From: Bipolaris cookei
Taxonomy: Eukaryota; Ascomycota; Dothideomycetes; Pleosporales; Pleosporaceae
NCBI GenBank assembly: GCA_002286855.1
Contig: NRSV01000085.1
Span: 40,511-104,510, forward strand
Reading direction: 5' to 3'
Length of the DNA stretch: 64,000 nucleotides
The translations under genes and the position numbers were made by a program. A model generated the notes under the pieces. The model was not told the origin of the DNA. It made no database searches and saw only the letters and a list, made by a program, of their open reading frames with translations. Position 1 is the first letter of the stretch. Each line of letters starts with the position of its first letter. Positions 1 to 10,401 of the stretch are shown here, piece by piece.

Positions 1-661
1 GAGCTCGAAGAAACACACGACCCGAGTCTTGTTTGTCTGATCCCGCATCTTCTTCAGGAAGCTATCCACCACGTCCTGCAGATATGCATTCCCTGGCTGC
101 AGCACGTCGAGTGCGGCAGGCTGCACCTGGTCGTCGTGGTACTCACGCCGCGCTGCCTCGAGCATCTCCATCTGGTTCATCCCCTCGGCGCCTCGGAAGG
201 GCGTGCCGAAGAAGATTAGGCCAGTCGTGGATGAAAACACCCCAGGCCATTCCTTAGGGTACTGCTCGGCTTCTAGGAGTGCCTATAGAAACGTTTAATG
301 ACTAATATGTCTTCATCTCGTCCATCTATCCGTCCCCTTACCTTTAGCACAACCAGGCCGCCAAAGCAGTGGGCTACAAACACCAGCGGACGAAACGGAA
401 CATCCTAGTACAGCGCGCGTTTGGCGCTACTACTGGCAGCATGTCGTCCTCAATGAGCCAGTTGCGCCATTGCGGCTCTTCTGCCGTGCCAGCATTCTTG
501 CACCAGCTGTCGTCGGGATGGGCGCCGAGACCGTGGACTGCGACGATGCTAGCCGGATCGCTGTGAGTCGTGTGCAGATGACCGTTGCAGGCAAACGTAC
601 TCGATGCTCTGCGCTTCTGCGGGTGCTTTACGGAGCACCTTTAGGCCTACGTCTTTGCTAG
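1..661 (-). pseudogene. Relic of NLR-like gene: N-terminal esterase-like domain, copy 1
   Basis: Reading the minus strand, conceptual translation gives in order GLKVLRKAPAEAQ, VAVHGLGAHPDDSWCKN, PQWRNWLIEDDMLP, then FVAHCFGGLVVLK, an intron with GT donor and AG acceptor (about 341-283), then ALLEAEQYPKEWPG and GLIFFGTPFRGAEGMNQ, ending at the window edge in CFFEL. This is the alpha/beta-hydrolase-like (DUF676/PGAP1-like) domain that fungi place in front of NACHT or NB-ARC plus repeat domains; the family assignment is from memory of the motifs. A frameshift and an in-frame TAG lie between the DDMLP block and the HCFGG block, and sequence seems to be missing there, so this is a broken copy. The downstream domains, if any, lie outside the window. 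Confidence 0.6.
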
Positions 662-1314
662 TGACTGGCCGAACCTAGCATCGCGTTAGCCTCGACGCGC
701 GCCTCTTCCATGCTAGGACCCACCATTGCTGATTGTATGAGAGCAGTGTCTGCTAGCACTGTTAGACGAGGGCTTTGAGGCGACAGGAAGCGGTGGGCGA
801 GATGAGGGGAGATGATAGAAAAGGAGAGATGAAATCAAAGCATAGAGAGCGGCACAGCGACGCCAGCGGCCAGGCTGAAATGCAAGGCTGAGACAAGGCT
901 GAGCGTCGCAAGCGTTGGCTGTTGTAGCGCTGCGCCGCACCGCCTTCACCTGCATCGAGCTGGCTGGCTTGCGCCAAAATTGTGTGGGAGGAAGTCATTG
1001 CCGTCGCAACCCACACAAAGGCGCATTCTGTGGATGACGCCGTGCTGTCGGGTTCTCTACTATGCTATCTTCTGTCCCGCATTATGTATTTCTCCTAACT
1101 GTCAGTAACGCTACTGGGCATCAATTCGATTACTATGGTATCGTTTGCTGTGCCTTCTCACACGTCGAATTCTGAATAAGGCGGTCGTCATCGTCAGCGT
1201 CTACGCGCTGCCGGGCTGCTGCTATTACTGTTAGACGCTAGCCCACACACTCAACCTCATGCTGCTTCTGCATTCCTCGTTCTGCCCTTCACTAGCATCA
1301 CTGCCTCCACTGAC
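662..1314. other. No gene recognised
   Basis: About 650 bp between the first esterase-domain relic and the pogo relic. Only short unrelated open frames occur on either strand, and I found no convincing exon, RNA gene or repeat. The outer end of the pogo element should lie near the right of this stretch but I could not identify its terminal inverted repeat. Confidence 0.5.
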
Positions 1315-2596
1315 ATGAACAGAACTACCCTGGCGCTGGCACAAGACCTGCTTTACGGTGTATCTAGAACATACGCTGTCGTAGCAGAACAAACTAACGT
1401 TCCTCTTTCTACCCTTCGCCACCGTCATCGAGGTCGGCCCTCGAAATAACAATCTGCCCAACATTGGCAGTATCTCACACCAAAGGGAGAGAGAGCCCTT
1501 GTGAACTTTCTGATGCTAATGAGTCACATTGGACTGCCTGTGCAAATCAAGCATGTACCTGCACTAGCCTTTGTTGTCGCCCGCCAGCAGTTGACGCCGA
1601 ACAAACGAAGCAAGCCGCCAGGCAAAAACTGGGCTCGATCCTTTGAGAAGCGCCATTCAGAGCCCAGAGCAAGAACAGTAAGACCCATATAATGGAAGCG
1701 CTATAGCAACAGCATACACGATAAGATCACGCGATGGTTTGAGGTGATTAGGAAGGTGCTGCAGGACCCGGCAGTCCTGCCAGAGAATGTCTATAACATG
1801 AATGAGACAGGAGTGATGCTTAGCATGCTAGGCTCTGCCAAAGTGCATATAGGTAGGGAAGATTTACGAGACTATAGAGGCGCTAGAGATCCTCGAGCAC
1901 TGCTTCGAGAACAACACCATTCTTTGCCGTCTTCCCTCTCACACTTCGCATAAGCCTCAGTTCTGTGATATCGGAGTCTTCGCGCCCATGAAGGCAGCCT
2001 ATCGCGACCAAGTTGAGAGACTGTTTCGCAGAGGCGCCGACACAGTTGGGAAGGAGCACTTTACCTCTCTCTACAACCCCGCAAGCAACAAGACGTTTAT
2101 TAAAAGGTATATCATAGTTACGCGGGCTGCAAGCGGTCTGCATCCGTTTAACCCCGGCAGAGTACTTAAGGATATGCCTAAGCCTCCTGCCGAACTGACT
2201 ATTCTGCCACATGCTAGTGCAGGGTCTTACAAGCCAGACGAAATGCCGAAGACGCCTGTGACACCCGTCACAACAAAAGCCCTCGCGTTGTTGCACGATC
2301 TAATTGAGCAGAAGACTTGTGCATCTGAACAGACTACCCACAGCGCCTGCAGAAGCATGTACAGAAGCTCGCCAGTGCCGCGCAGATCACTTTCGCTGAA
2401 CGAGCCCTTCTGCAGCGCCAAAATCGGTTCTTTGACCCAAATGAACCAGGAAGCAAAGGCTCGCCGATCAACCAAGTCGGAGCTGCTAGGAAGGGCGAAG
2501 GTGATGAATTACGAGGACCTGCAGAAGGCACGTGCGAAGCGTGCAGCGTGCAGCGAAAGCGAGAGGTGGATATCGTCAGCCAGACATCACAGCTAA
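1315..2596 (+). pseudogene. Pogo/Fot-type transposase relic, internally deleted
   Basis: The frame starts with LAQDLLYGVSRTYAVVAEQ, a pipsqueak-type HTH, hits a TAA at about 1447, then continues with YLTPKGERALVNFLMLMSHI and SKPPGKNWARSFEKRH, the CENP-B-type HTH. NMNETGVMLSMLGS (from about 1796) is the first catalytic-Asp region, with Asn-Glu where Asp-Glu is usual. The reading then jumps, with a frame change near 1900-1985, directly to CDIGVFAPMKAAYRDQVERL, the third catalytic block. The central catalytic region is therefore deleted. The C-terminal part (1988-2596) keeps GLHPFNPGRVLKDMPKPPAE and the RRSTKSELLGRAKVMNYEDL tail of this family. Not functional. It separates two oppositely oriented relics of one host gene family. 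Confidence 0.7.
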
Positions 2597-2620
2597 TGTT
2601 GCTAACCCTGCCAGGAATAT

Positions 2621-3969
2621 CCGCACCGCCCACTAATCTCTATTGTGCACTGCTTTGGCGGGCTAGTTATGCTAAAGGTGAGCAGGTGAGGAAAAACGTA
2701 CGGCTAAGGCTCGATAGGCACTCCTAGATGCTCAGCACAATGAGAGCGAGTGGCCTGGCACATTCGCATCGACTACGGGCCTCATCTTCCCCGGCACGCC
2801 TTTCCGCGGTGCCGAGGGAATGAGCCAGGTAGAGATGCTGGCGGCGGCGCAGCGTGAGTAGCAGCAGGACGAGATCCAGCCAGAGGTGCTGAAGATACTA
2901 GAACCGGGCAATGAGTTCCTGCAAGAGGTGGTGGACCAGTTTGGAAGGACGCGGAAGCAGGCAAGTAGGGCGCAGGTTGCCTGCTTCTACGAGATCAAGA
3001 CAGGTAACATAGGAAGAATTATGGGAAAGAGCGACCGGACGGTAAGTTGGTGTGCGTAGTATTTATCTTACTAGGACTGGTTGTATGTCCAGCGGTTCGT
3101 CGTGAGCGAGAGCTCTGGCTGTCTTGATCTATCTGATGCTACGAGCAAGTTCTCACTCTCGCGGACGCACCTCGATATGAATTAGTTTGGAGAACCGGCA
3201 GAGGAAGACTGAGACGATGAGCGATGTGGTGAAGGGTATGATCGAGACGTCACCAGTGCTGATGCTAGCCCGGTCACAGTGTAGAAGCACTATCGCCAAT
3301 GCAACAACTATCCAGCATCAGCTCAACATTACGATCAATTGTGCAAGACCGACTGAAGTCCTGGAACAAGCTCGTAGAAAAATTGCTGGGGATGAGCTGT
3401 TGGCTAAGCAGGTTAATAAGCGATCCGCTTAAAAAGATGCCGATCTTCTTGAATCAGTTAAGGGAATCAAAGCCGTACTTTGGTATTTACTATTCGGGTT
3501 TGGATAGTTCTTCTTCACTGGTTTACAACTGTTGGGACTAGCCGGAGCTTCCTATATGATTAATCTCACAAAGGGAGCGGTCGAAGCGAAAGACGATAAG
3601 TCTTTACCAGAACAAGCTGTCATTGGCAACAACAACATGACTACAGCAGTCCAAGAATCTCTCGAACATATTCAGTGGGACGCTAAGACGTTAAGCGGAT
3701 GCTTCCGGCCAATGCATGACCTCTCAAAATCAGAGGCAAACCAAGGTCAGCAGGCAAAAGAGAGAAAAAATAGTAAATGCAGAAGCTCGTACCAAGGTCT
3801 GTACCAACGAGGAGGACACAAGAAATTTCAAGACCTTTGAAGATGATTTGCGAATGCCAATGGATGAATATCGGGAATTGCAAGAAAAACTTAAGTTGGT
3901 TCAGGCTGGCTCGAAGGAATCGAAGACGCTGCTAGAACGTGAAGTGCACATTGGATTATGGTATTGCTA
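2621..3969 (+). pseudogene. Relic of NLR-like gene: esterase-like domain plus TM/coil tail, copy 2
   Basis: The plus strand reads RPLISIVHCFGGLVMLK, an intron (2678-2717), then ALLDAQHNESEWPG, GLIFPGTPFRGAEGMSQ, EPGNEFLQEVVDQFG and QVACFYEIKTGN, a second intron (3042-3092), then RFVVSESSGCLDLSDATSKF. This matches copy 1, including the same intron position after the LxxLK motif. Damage includes TAG at about 2850, TAG at about 3181, and a 2-nt loss near 3211 after which the frame resumes as ETMSDVVKGMIETSP and LMLARSQ. Two more stops (about 3430 and 3508) and a frameshift near 3765 follow, through a hydrophobic segment (GLQLLGLAGASYMINLTK) and a charged helical tail (DEYRELQEKLKLV, GSKESKTLLEREV). 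No NACHT or NB-ARC motif is present. The 5' part of the esterase domain is missing where the pogo relic ends. Confidence 0.6.
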
Positions 3970-5139
3970 GATACCCAGGGTTTTTTCCTGCGAAGAGACG
4001 AATTGTAGGAAATAATTAGATACTTAGGTATCTATCCCGAGACTCTGTACGCCTTTGGTCCTGGTTGAGTTTGCTGTGGTGGATGTTATGACTGGCATGC
4101 CGGCACACAGGGTTTTTGTAGAGCAAGAAAGGAGATTGTATTATCAATATCTAAAATGAGTGTACACGGACGCTCGTTTATATAGTAGAGGGGAAGAGAG
4201 CGCTGTTTGTATAGTGAATTGCGCAATAGAGAATAAGTCACGTGATAGAACTTGCAATCCAACAGTTTTCTGTCACATGCGGAGGGATAGTACAACCATA
4301 ATGTGACCTCGATACTCTGGATGCCTAACTCCACAAACAGCCTCTCAGCATACCATTGCACGAATAAGACAAGCCGTACTCCCAACCTCGTAAAGTAGTT
4401 TGAACACACGGAAAGAAGTAAACGTGCCTTGTGATGCGAAAGCCACTTCCTACATTCACCGTTTACCATAGTTCATCGTGCAATTTAGGTTTAGTCTAAT
4501 CTAAAATCCAGACGCCCCCCTGTCCCGCAGATGCGCACGACATACGGAGTATAGAGATGCTACAAGATCCGTGGCGCAACAGTGATGCGCCAATCGGAAT
4601 AAGTAGTCATCATGCGGGGGACTCCCAAGTGCCAAGACAATACAGCCCATTTTGACATGTGGCGTTGACAAAGTAAATGAGTAAGCGAATCACAGAGTTG
4701 TGCTCAGATATAGTCGTACAAGCGACGACGGTGCAGGCCAAAGTAAAACGCCCGCTCTAGCGATGATCGGATCTCGTAGCCGAATCAACGAGGAAAGCGC
4801 CATTCGATAGTCGTGGGACCGATGATGGGCTGGGGGTTCAAAGTAAGAGGGACTGGCCGTGTGTGAGCGCCACAATCAATAGTGATGTAGATCGTTCTAC
4901 GGAAAGGCTCGGGAGGGCCCGCGCCAGACACGATCGTTGGACTATTTTGGACTGATGTGAGCGAAGATGGTCAGTGGTGATGGATCACAGACTTGCACAT
5001 GATGATGTGCTAACGGTCGGGCTGAGATGGAGATGAGGATAGGCAAGGCGGTGCTGTGATGTAGCTTGGGGTATATTAAGGGAGCCTGACGCACATTTTA
5101 CAGTCAGCATCTCAGACTTAGACGAGAGAAGTAGAGATA
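3970..5139. other. No gene recognised
   Basis: About 1.2 kb without a supported gene. A 127-codon minus-strand frame (4086-4469) has no recognisable family, signal or composition of a real protein. The last 100 bp before 5140 contain a TATA-like element (GGTATATTAAGG near 5069) that fits the promoter of the following gene. Confidence 0.5.
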
Positions 5140-6256
5140 ATGGCACGATTCCTTCACTTCTTGCTCGCAGCCGTGAGTCTCGTTGCGGGACAAAACGCCA
5201 TATGTCCCAATGAAGTCGCTATTTACAACCCACAGGACCGAACGCAGTCATTTACCAACAGTACGCACTCTCCACCCCCCCCCCCCTCCTTGGAGAACAG
5301 CAAATCTAACACACCCCAGACTGGTTCCTCGTGCCCGTCCCCAAAGAAGAAGTCAAAAAAGCCCTCCAACAAGCCTTCCCGGCTCTCTTCAACCTAGGCG
5401 GCCTAAACCTCTTGCCCGTTCCAGCATCCCTCAATTTCCCCGCTGACATGCACCCAGTCGTAGCTTCAGCAGGAATGACCAACGACATCCGACAAGACAA
5501 CTTCCAAATCGCCACAGGCCTAATGTTCGCCGGATCCCTAATCCCTTATGTCGGAATCGGTTCTTCCCAAACGCCCCTAAGCGTCCCCCTCGTATCCTAC
5601 ATCGCAGGCATCGACGAAGCAACCCAAGGCTACGTCGCCGGCATCATTCCCTCTTTAGTCGGTACGCTTCTACCTTTCCTCTTTCCCCCTTCTTCCCTGC
5701 CGCTAACTCCACTCCCAAAGCAAGCATAGCAGGTATCCTCTTCCGCATAGGCGCCTTCATCCCCCTCTCCTCACCCTTCCAATCCTACTCCGACGGTTCC
5801 TTTGGCATCAACTCCAAATGGGCCCAAGCACCCAATCCCGCCAGCGGCCCCGGCCTCTACTCCGAAGCCATCGACCTGAAATTCGTAAACGAGCCCAATC
5901 AAGCGTCACCCCGGTACACGCTTTCAGCGTGGAAACGCATCTTAAATCAGCCCTGGATCCTGGCCAATACGGCTAGTTTGCTCAACCCCAAATGCCAGCG
6001 AAGCACGTTTTACTTTACAAATACTACGGCGGTCCCAACATTTAGGACGGGCAATGTGACGTTGGGGCCTTCGGCGAGTGTGGATCCGTTGACGGCGGTG
6101 CTGCAGAGGGCGAGTCCGGATGGGAGTGGGTTTTACAAGGGCGTGTATGGGTTTACGGCTTGTGCGCAGAATGTTGGGTATGGGGCTGTGGTGCCACAGG
6201 GCGAGGATTGTGAGGTTGCGGCGCAGATCGTGGCGAGTACGCCGGGGGCTTTATAG
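5140..6256 (+). CDS. Secreted protein of unknown function, 332 aa, three exons
   Basis: Join 5140-5260, 5320-5661, 5721-6256; phases close exactly to 999 nt, 332 residues. Residues 1-17 (MARFLHFLLAAVSLVAG) form a clear signal peptide. The body has hydrophobic stretches (GLMFAGSLIPYVGIG, AGIIPSLVASIAGILFRIG) and a C-terminal half with few Cys (LLNPKCQR, FTACAQN, GEDCEV). Introns of 59 nt each have GTACGC donors and AG acceptors; intron 1 contains a run of about 13 C. I do not recognise a domain. A TATA-like box lies about 65 bp upstream. The start is the only ATG giving a signal peptide. It could be a cell-wall or secreted protein of the hydrophobic unknown class common in Pezizomycotina; no enzyme motif is visible. 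Confidence 0.75.
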
Positions 6257-6843
6257 TGGGTGGATCGGATGAGGATGGGGAGAGTGGTTTATGAGAAGGG
6301 GGTGTGAAATATGATTGTCTGATATAACTTATTTTGACTGGGATAACGCTTTGGGGGTCAATTATACAACGTTCGAGATAGAATTGCCGTCAACATCTAG
6401 TCTCCAGCAACTACTTTTCCGTAGGGACTGTCTTTCCACAAGGACTGCTTTTCCGCACGACTGCTTTTCCGTTGCGTAGAAATCCTCTTTTGCGTCTATA
6501 TCAACACCTTTACTCATCTTCACATTCGTACGAGCGCTGCTACGCGTTGCATATCCCGGGGATTTTTCCGAGCCTTACGGAAATAAGAACGACGACGCGA
6601 GTAGTCATGAAGATACCATACCAGCTCAGGTTAGACCGGCAGATTAGCAAGCGGAATTGACGTCACACTTACCCGAGATGTCTATGTCCGTTGATAGCAA
6701 GAATGTCGGTCATAAATGATAAAGCGTGAGCTAATTGCTCGTTTGTTTATCTATCGCTGCTTGTAACACGATAAATCAAGAAGAACCAAAGGCAACGACA
6801 ACTCATCTTCAACGGCACGCTGGGGCACATCGCGATTAGTACC
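6257..6843. other. Intergenic region upstream of the transporter
   Basis: 587 bp separating two plus-strand genes. It holds the 3' region of the secreted-protein gene, a four-unit 17-bp minisatellite (6408-6475) and the transporter promoter. No other gene is supported. Confidence 0.5.
6408..6475. repeat. 17-bp imperfect tandem repeat, four units
   Basis: Four consecutive units share the core ACTGCTTTTCCG: starts at 6408, 6425, 6442 and 6459, each 17 bp with two to five differences. The array lies about 370 bp upstream of the transporter start. Function unknown; a spacer minisatellite or a cluster of binding sites are both possible. Confidence 0.6.
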
Positions 6844-8632
6844 ATGGATTCTGAAAGAGAGAAACCTCGAGACGAGACTGTGTCATCACTATCCAGCGAG
6901 AACATGGATCTCGAGAGCGGAAGAAAATCCAGATCCAGACGAAGAAGTGCATCAACAATGTCAACCATATCAACCGACACCGAATCGGACATCTACGACC
7001 CCCACAACGACGGGCATCGTCCTACAAGAAGAGAGCTAGCAGAAAGCATTTCCCGCTCGCGTAGTCGACGCAGCCAACTACGAGCAGCACCAGCAACAAC
7101 CACTGGCCTCAACCAATCCCTAAACCGCACAATATCCCGCCGAGATACCGTCCTCTCGCGAATCCGATCCCGACCAAACATAGCACCATTTACGCACCCG
7201 CTAGCACACCAACCCACAACTACAGATGTCCTCGTCGATTTCGACGGCGAAGACGATCCCTATCGACCCATTAACTGGCCTACTAGAAAGAAAGTCACTA
7301 CGACACTCATGTACGGTCTCACCACCATGAGCGCAACTTGGGCTTCCTCGGCGTACTCTGCCGGTACTAGACAAATAGCCGCAGAGTTCCATGTAGGCAA
7401 CCAAGTAGCTGTGCTGGGTACTACGATTTTCCTGTTTGGATTTGGACTCGGCCCGCTGCTATGGGCGCCATTGTCCGAAGTGTATGGACGACGGATAGCA
7501 GTGCTCACGCCAATGTTTGTAGCCATGTGTTTCAGCTTTGGCAGCGCGGTGGCAAAAGATTTTCAGACGCTGATGATTACGCGGTTCTTTGGGGCGTTTT
7601 TTTGCCAGTGCGCCGGTTACGAATACGGGAGGTGTGCTAGGGGACTTGTATAGTCCGGCGTGGCGGGCCATGGCAATGGCAGGGTATGCAATGGCTGTCG
7701 TCGGGGGTCCGTGTCTAGGCCCTATTGTTTCTGCGGCATTTGTTGCGGATCCGTCGTTGGGGTGGCGGTGGACAGAGTATTTTACGGGGATTCTTCAGGT
7801 CACGACGCTGGTCATCGATGTCATTTTTATCGATGAATGCTATCCGCCCAAGCTACTCGTGTACAAGGCGCGTCGACTCCGGCATGAAACGGGAAACTGG
7901 GCGTTGCATACCAAGTTCGAGGAATGGGATGTCAGTATCAAGGAGCTTTCGAAGAAGTTCTTGCTTCGCCCGATACAGCTGCTCACTACGCCGATTTGCT
8001 TCCTCGTCGCACTATATGCGAGCTTCTGCTACGGAATCTTGTACATGCAACTCGGCGGCATCCCAATCATCTTTGGCGAAATAAGGGGCTGGCCTGCAGT
8101 CAGTGCTACACTGCCCTTTCTGGGCATCTTGGTCGGCGCAACCATCGGATGCAGCATCAACGCTTACAACCAGATACTCTATAACAAAGTGTACCACGCG
8201 GCTGGCAACAGAGCTGTGCCTGAAGCCCGCTTGCCGCCCATGATGCTTGGTTCCGTCCTCTTTTCCGCAGGCCAATTTATCATGGGATGGACTGCGGACC
8301 CAAAGTTCCACTGGATCGCACCAGTCATTGGCCTTGTGCTAATGGGCACAGGTTTCTTTACCATCTTCCAGGCTGCGCTCAACTACCTTGTCGATACGTT
8401 CACGCTGTACGCAGCGAGCGCAGTGGCAGCAAACACGTTTCTGCGCAGCATGTTTGCGGGCGCGTTCCCGCTAGTCGTTACGCCGTTGTATCACAATCTT
8501 GGTGTTGGACCAGCTAGTTCCATCACGGGTGGGTTTGCGGCGCTTCTTATTCCTGTGCCGTTTGTGTTTTATGTATTTGGCAAGAGGGTGAGGAGGGCGA
8601 GTAAGTGGAGCCGTGGGAGTGTGTTTGACTGA
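6844..8632 (+). CDS. MFS transporter (DHA1/Tpo1-like), broken by one extra T
   Basis: Major-facilitator proton antiporter of the fungal drug/polyamine class, expected in the plasma membrane. The first frame (6844-7653) has a long hydrophilic Ser/Arg-rich N-terminus of about 150 residues, then DPYRPINWPTRKK and the first helices, with PLSEVYGRR (motif A, near residue 210). The frame is lost in a run of seven T (7597-7603). Removing one T joins ITRFFGAFF to ASAPVTNTGGVLGD in the second frame, which runs to 8632 with motif-C-like GPCLGPIVSAAF, WRWTEYFTGI and the remaining helices. The repaired product would be 595 residues, normal for the family. Either the gene is recently inactivated or the base is a homopolymer sequencing error; the lack of any other damage favours an error or a very recent mutation. 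Confidence 0.85.
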
Positions 8633-8887
8633 TTGTGCTACGTGGAGTTGTGTGTAGCAGTAGGATATTTCGAGATGTACTGTAAATAAAATGCTTCCTA
8701 TGAATTCACCATATCCATCCATCTTTCTTGACCACGTGGTCCATATCATCAGGGCTGACTTGAGGAAAGTCGGAATCTAGAGTCGCATTCTACTCTGTTG
8801 GGTGGTGTGACTCGACAAGCGTTAAATCCACCTAGAACGTGATTATATTCATTACCAATGACCAGCTCTTTCAATTCCTTCCACTCC

Positions 8888-9964
8888 CTAGACCTGAAAA
8901 GCAACACCCTCCCTCTTAACCATGGCTTTGCCACCACTCGCAAACCCCGTGCCTTCACTCCGAATCTCGACCAATCCCGGCTTGGGCGCCTGCTCCTTCT
9001 TTTTCTTCTTCTTTCCCTCCTTGGCATCCGCTGCGGCGCTGAGATCGGCATCGCAGACATAACAATGTATCGTGTCTGGTTCTGGGGCGTCGTCATGCGC
9101 ATCGCGGTGATGACGGTGTTCTGGCGTGAGGAACTTGTCGACGCAGGGCTTACAGAGAACATGGCCGCAGGGGATAGCGAGCATAGCTTTTGTACTATTT
9201 GACAGGGCCTTTTGGCAGCTCGGACATGTGCGCACAGGCTTGCCGGTTTCCGTCGATTTTTCTTCGTGGAAACGAACGCTCGTGAGGCCCTTGAGGGATA
9301 GACTGTGAGGCTGGTCGGGGAAGCTGGACGGGCATACGGGCATGTTCTTCGCCTTCTCGGCAGTCTTGTGGTGCCGATCGGGTGTCTCGCCTGGTACCCA
9401 GAAACTCGGTAGATGGCTTTTTGCAGCTTTGCGCTCTTCGTCCAGGTTACGCTTTGCTTTTTGCTGTTCCTCGTTCGCAATGCGCTTCAGCTCGTCCTCG
9501 TCAATCTCAAACTTGCGCTTCGTGCCTCTGCCCTGGCCACCTGCTTTAGGATCCTGCTCTTCTTCCACCATGATCTTGCCTCCCTCTCTTCCCACCATTT
9601 TTGCTGATGATCCCGCCTTGACAGAAAGTCCCTGCTGGACTAGCTCAAACTCTTCTACTGCTCGCAGCCTGGCCTCCTCTTCCTCGCGCAGTTTATTCTC
9701 CTCTTCTTCGAGTTTTTGCTGCTCATTGAGCTTTTCCAGCCGCTTCATCTCGTTTTTTTGCGCCAAGAGATTCGTCAAGGCACATTCTCGACAAAAGAGG
9801 TCGCCTTGCGAACAGCATACTGGATCTATTGACGGAAGAAGACAGAGCTGGCAGGAGCCGAATGGCAGGAATGAATCACGTGTGAGACGCGTTGATTGCG
9901 AACCCCATCTATCTTTGAGCGAGTTTCGCTCGTACGATGTGAACACAGTCTTTGGCGGTGGCAT
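8888..9964 (-). CDS. NOSIP family RING/U-box protein, 358 aa
   Basis: Homologue of nitric-oxide-synthase-interacting protein, a nuclear ubiquitin-ligase-type and spliceosome-associated protein in eukaryotes. The start MPPPKTVFTSYERNSLKD at 9964 is chosen because it matches the conserved family start; the frame is open 24 codons further upstream. An N-terminal zinc-binding half (FGSCQLCLLPSIDPVCC, GDLFCRECAL, residues about 35-65) is followed by a Glu/Lys/Arg-rich coiled coil (about 73-105). The C-terminal RING/U-box-like part reads TCPSCQKALSNSTKAMLAIP, CGHVLCKPCVDKFL and IHCYVCDADL. No intron. It converges with the transporter gene (255 bp between stops) and is divergent from the tafazzin gene, sharing a 437-bp upstream region. 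Confidence 0.85.
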   Translation of the reverse strand: MPPPKTVFTSYERNSLKDRWGSQSTRLTRDSFLPFGSCQLCLLPSIDPVCCSQGDLFCRECALTNLLAQKNEMKRLEKLNEQQKLEEEENKLREEEEARLRAVEEFELVQQGLSVKAGSSAKMVGREGGKIMVEEEQDPKAGGQGRGTKRKFEIDEDELKRIANEEQQKAKRNLDEERKAAKSHLPSFWVPGETPDRHHKTAEKAKNMPVCPSSFPDQPHSLSLKGLTSVRFHEEKSTETGKPVRTCPSCQKALSNSTKAMLAIPCGHVLCKPCVDKFLTPEHRHHRDAHDDAPEPDTIHCYVCDADLSAAADAKEGKKKKKKEQAPKPGLVEIRSEGTGFASGGKAMVKREGVAFQV

Positions 9965-10401
9965 GTTGAGGCGATGTGAGACGAGTTGGTTAGGAGTAGA
10001 GGCAAATGGTTGATAATGGCAAAGCGCGTCTTGCACCCATATAGTACTAGTTTGCGACGCGCTTGCAGTTGGTCATGTGCGTTGGTGCCAAGTTTGAGTC
10101 TACCAGATACTGTGTGTACTTAGTCAGGCGACATTAATACGGGAGAAGCAGCAAGACGACGATGAGATGTCGAAATGTCAAAATGCTGACATGGATCGGG
10201 TAGTGTAGGAGGGCTGAAGAGTGTCGGGGAACGAAGAGCCAGCCAGTGGCTGCACGTGCCGGCAGCATTGCCGGAATCCCTGTTGCCAAAATTGCATGGT
10301 TCCTGGCGGGCAGATGGCCAGTGACGTTGGGTGCAAGGTTGTTTGCTCGCCCGCTGGACGCGAAATCTGCACATGTTGTTCTTTGACCTACAACACTCGC
10401 A
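9965..10401. promoter_or_regulatory. Shared upstream region of NOSIP and tafazzin genes
   Basis: 437 bp between two divergent starts, so it must hold both promoters. I see no gene and no motif that I can assign with confidence. Confidence 0.45.

Noticed and set aside
4086..4469. 127-codon minus-strand frame
   Set aside because: No family resemblance, no signal, and unusual Leu/Tyr/Arg composition; isolated in decayed DNA.
8749..10013. Long frames on both strands over NOSIP (243 codons minus, 223 codons plus)
   Set aside because: Both are low-complexity Arg/Ser shadows of the coiled-coil and zinc-finger coding sequence of NOSIP.
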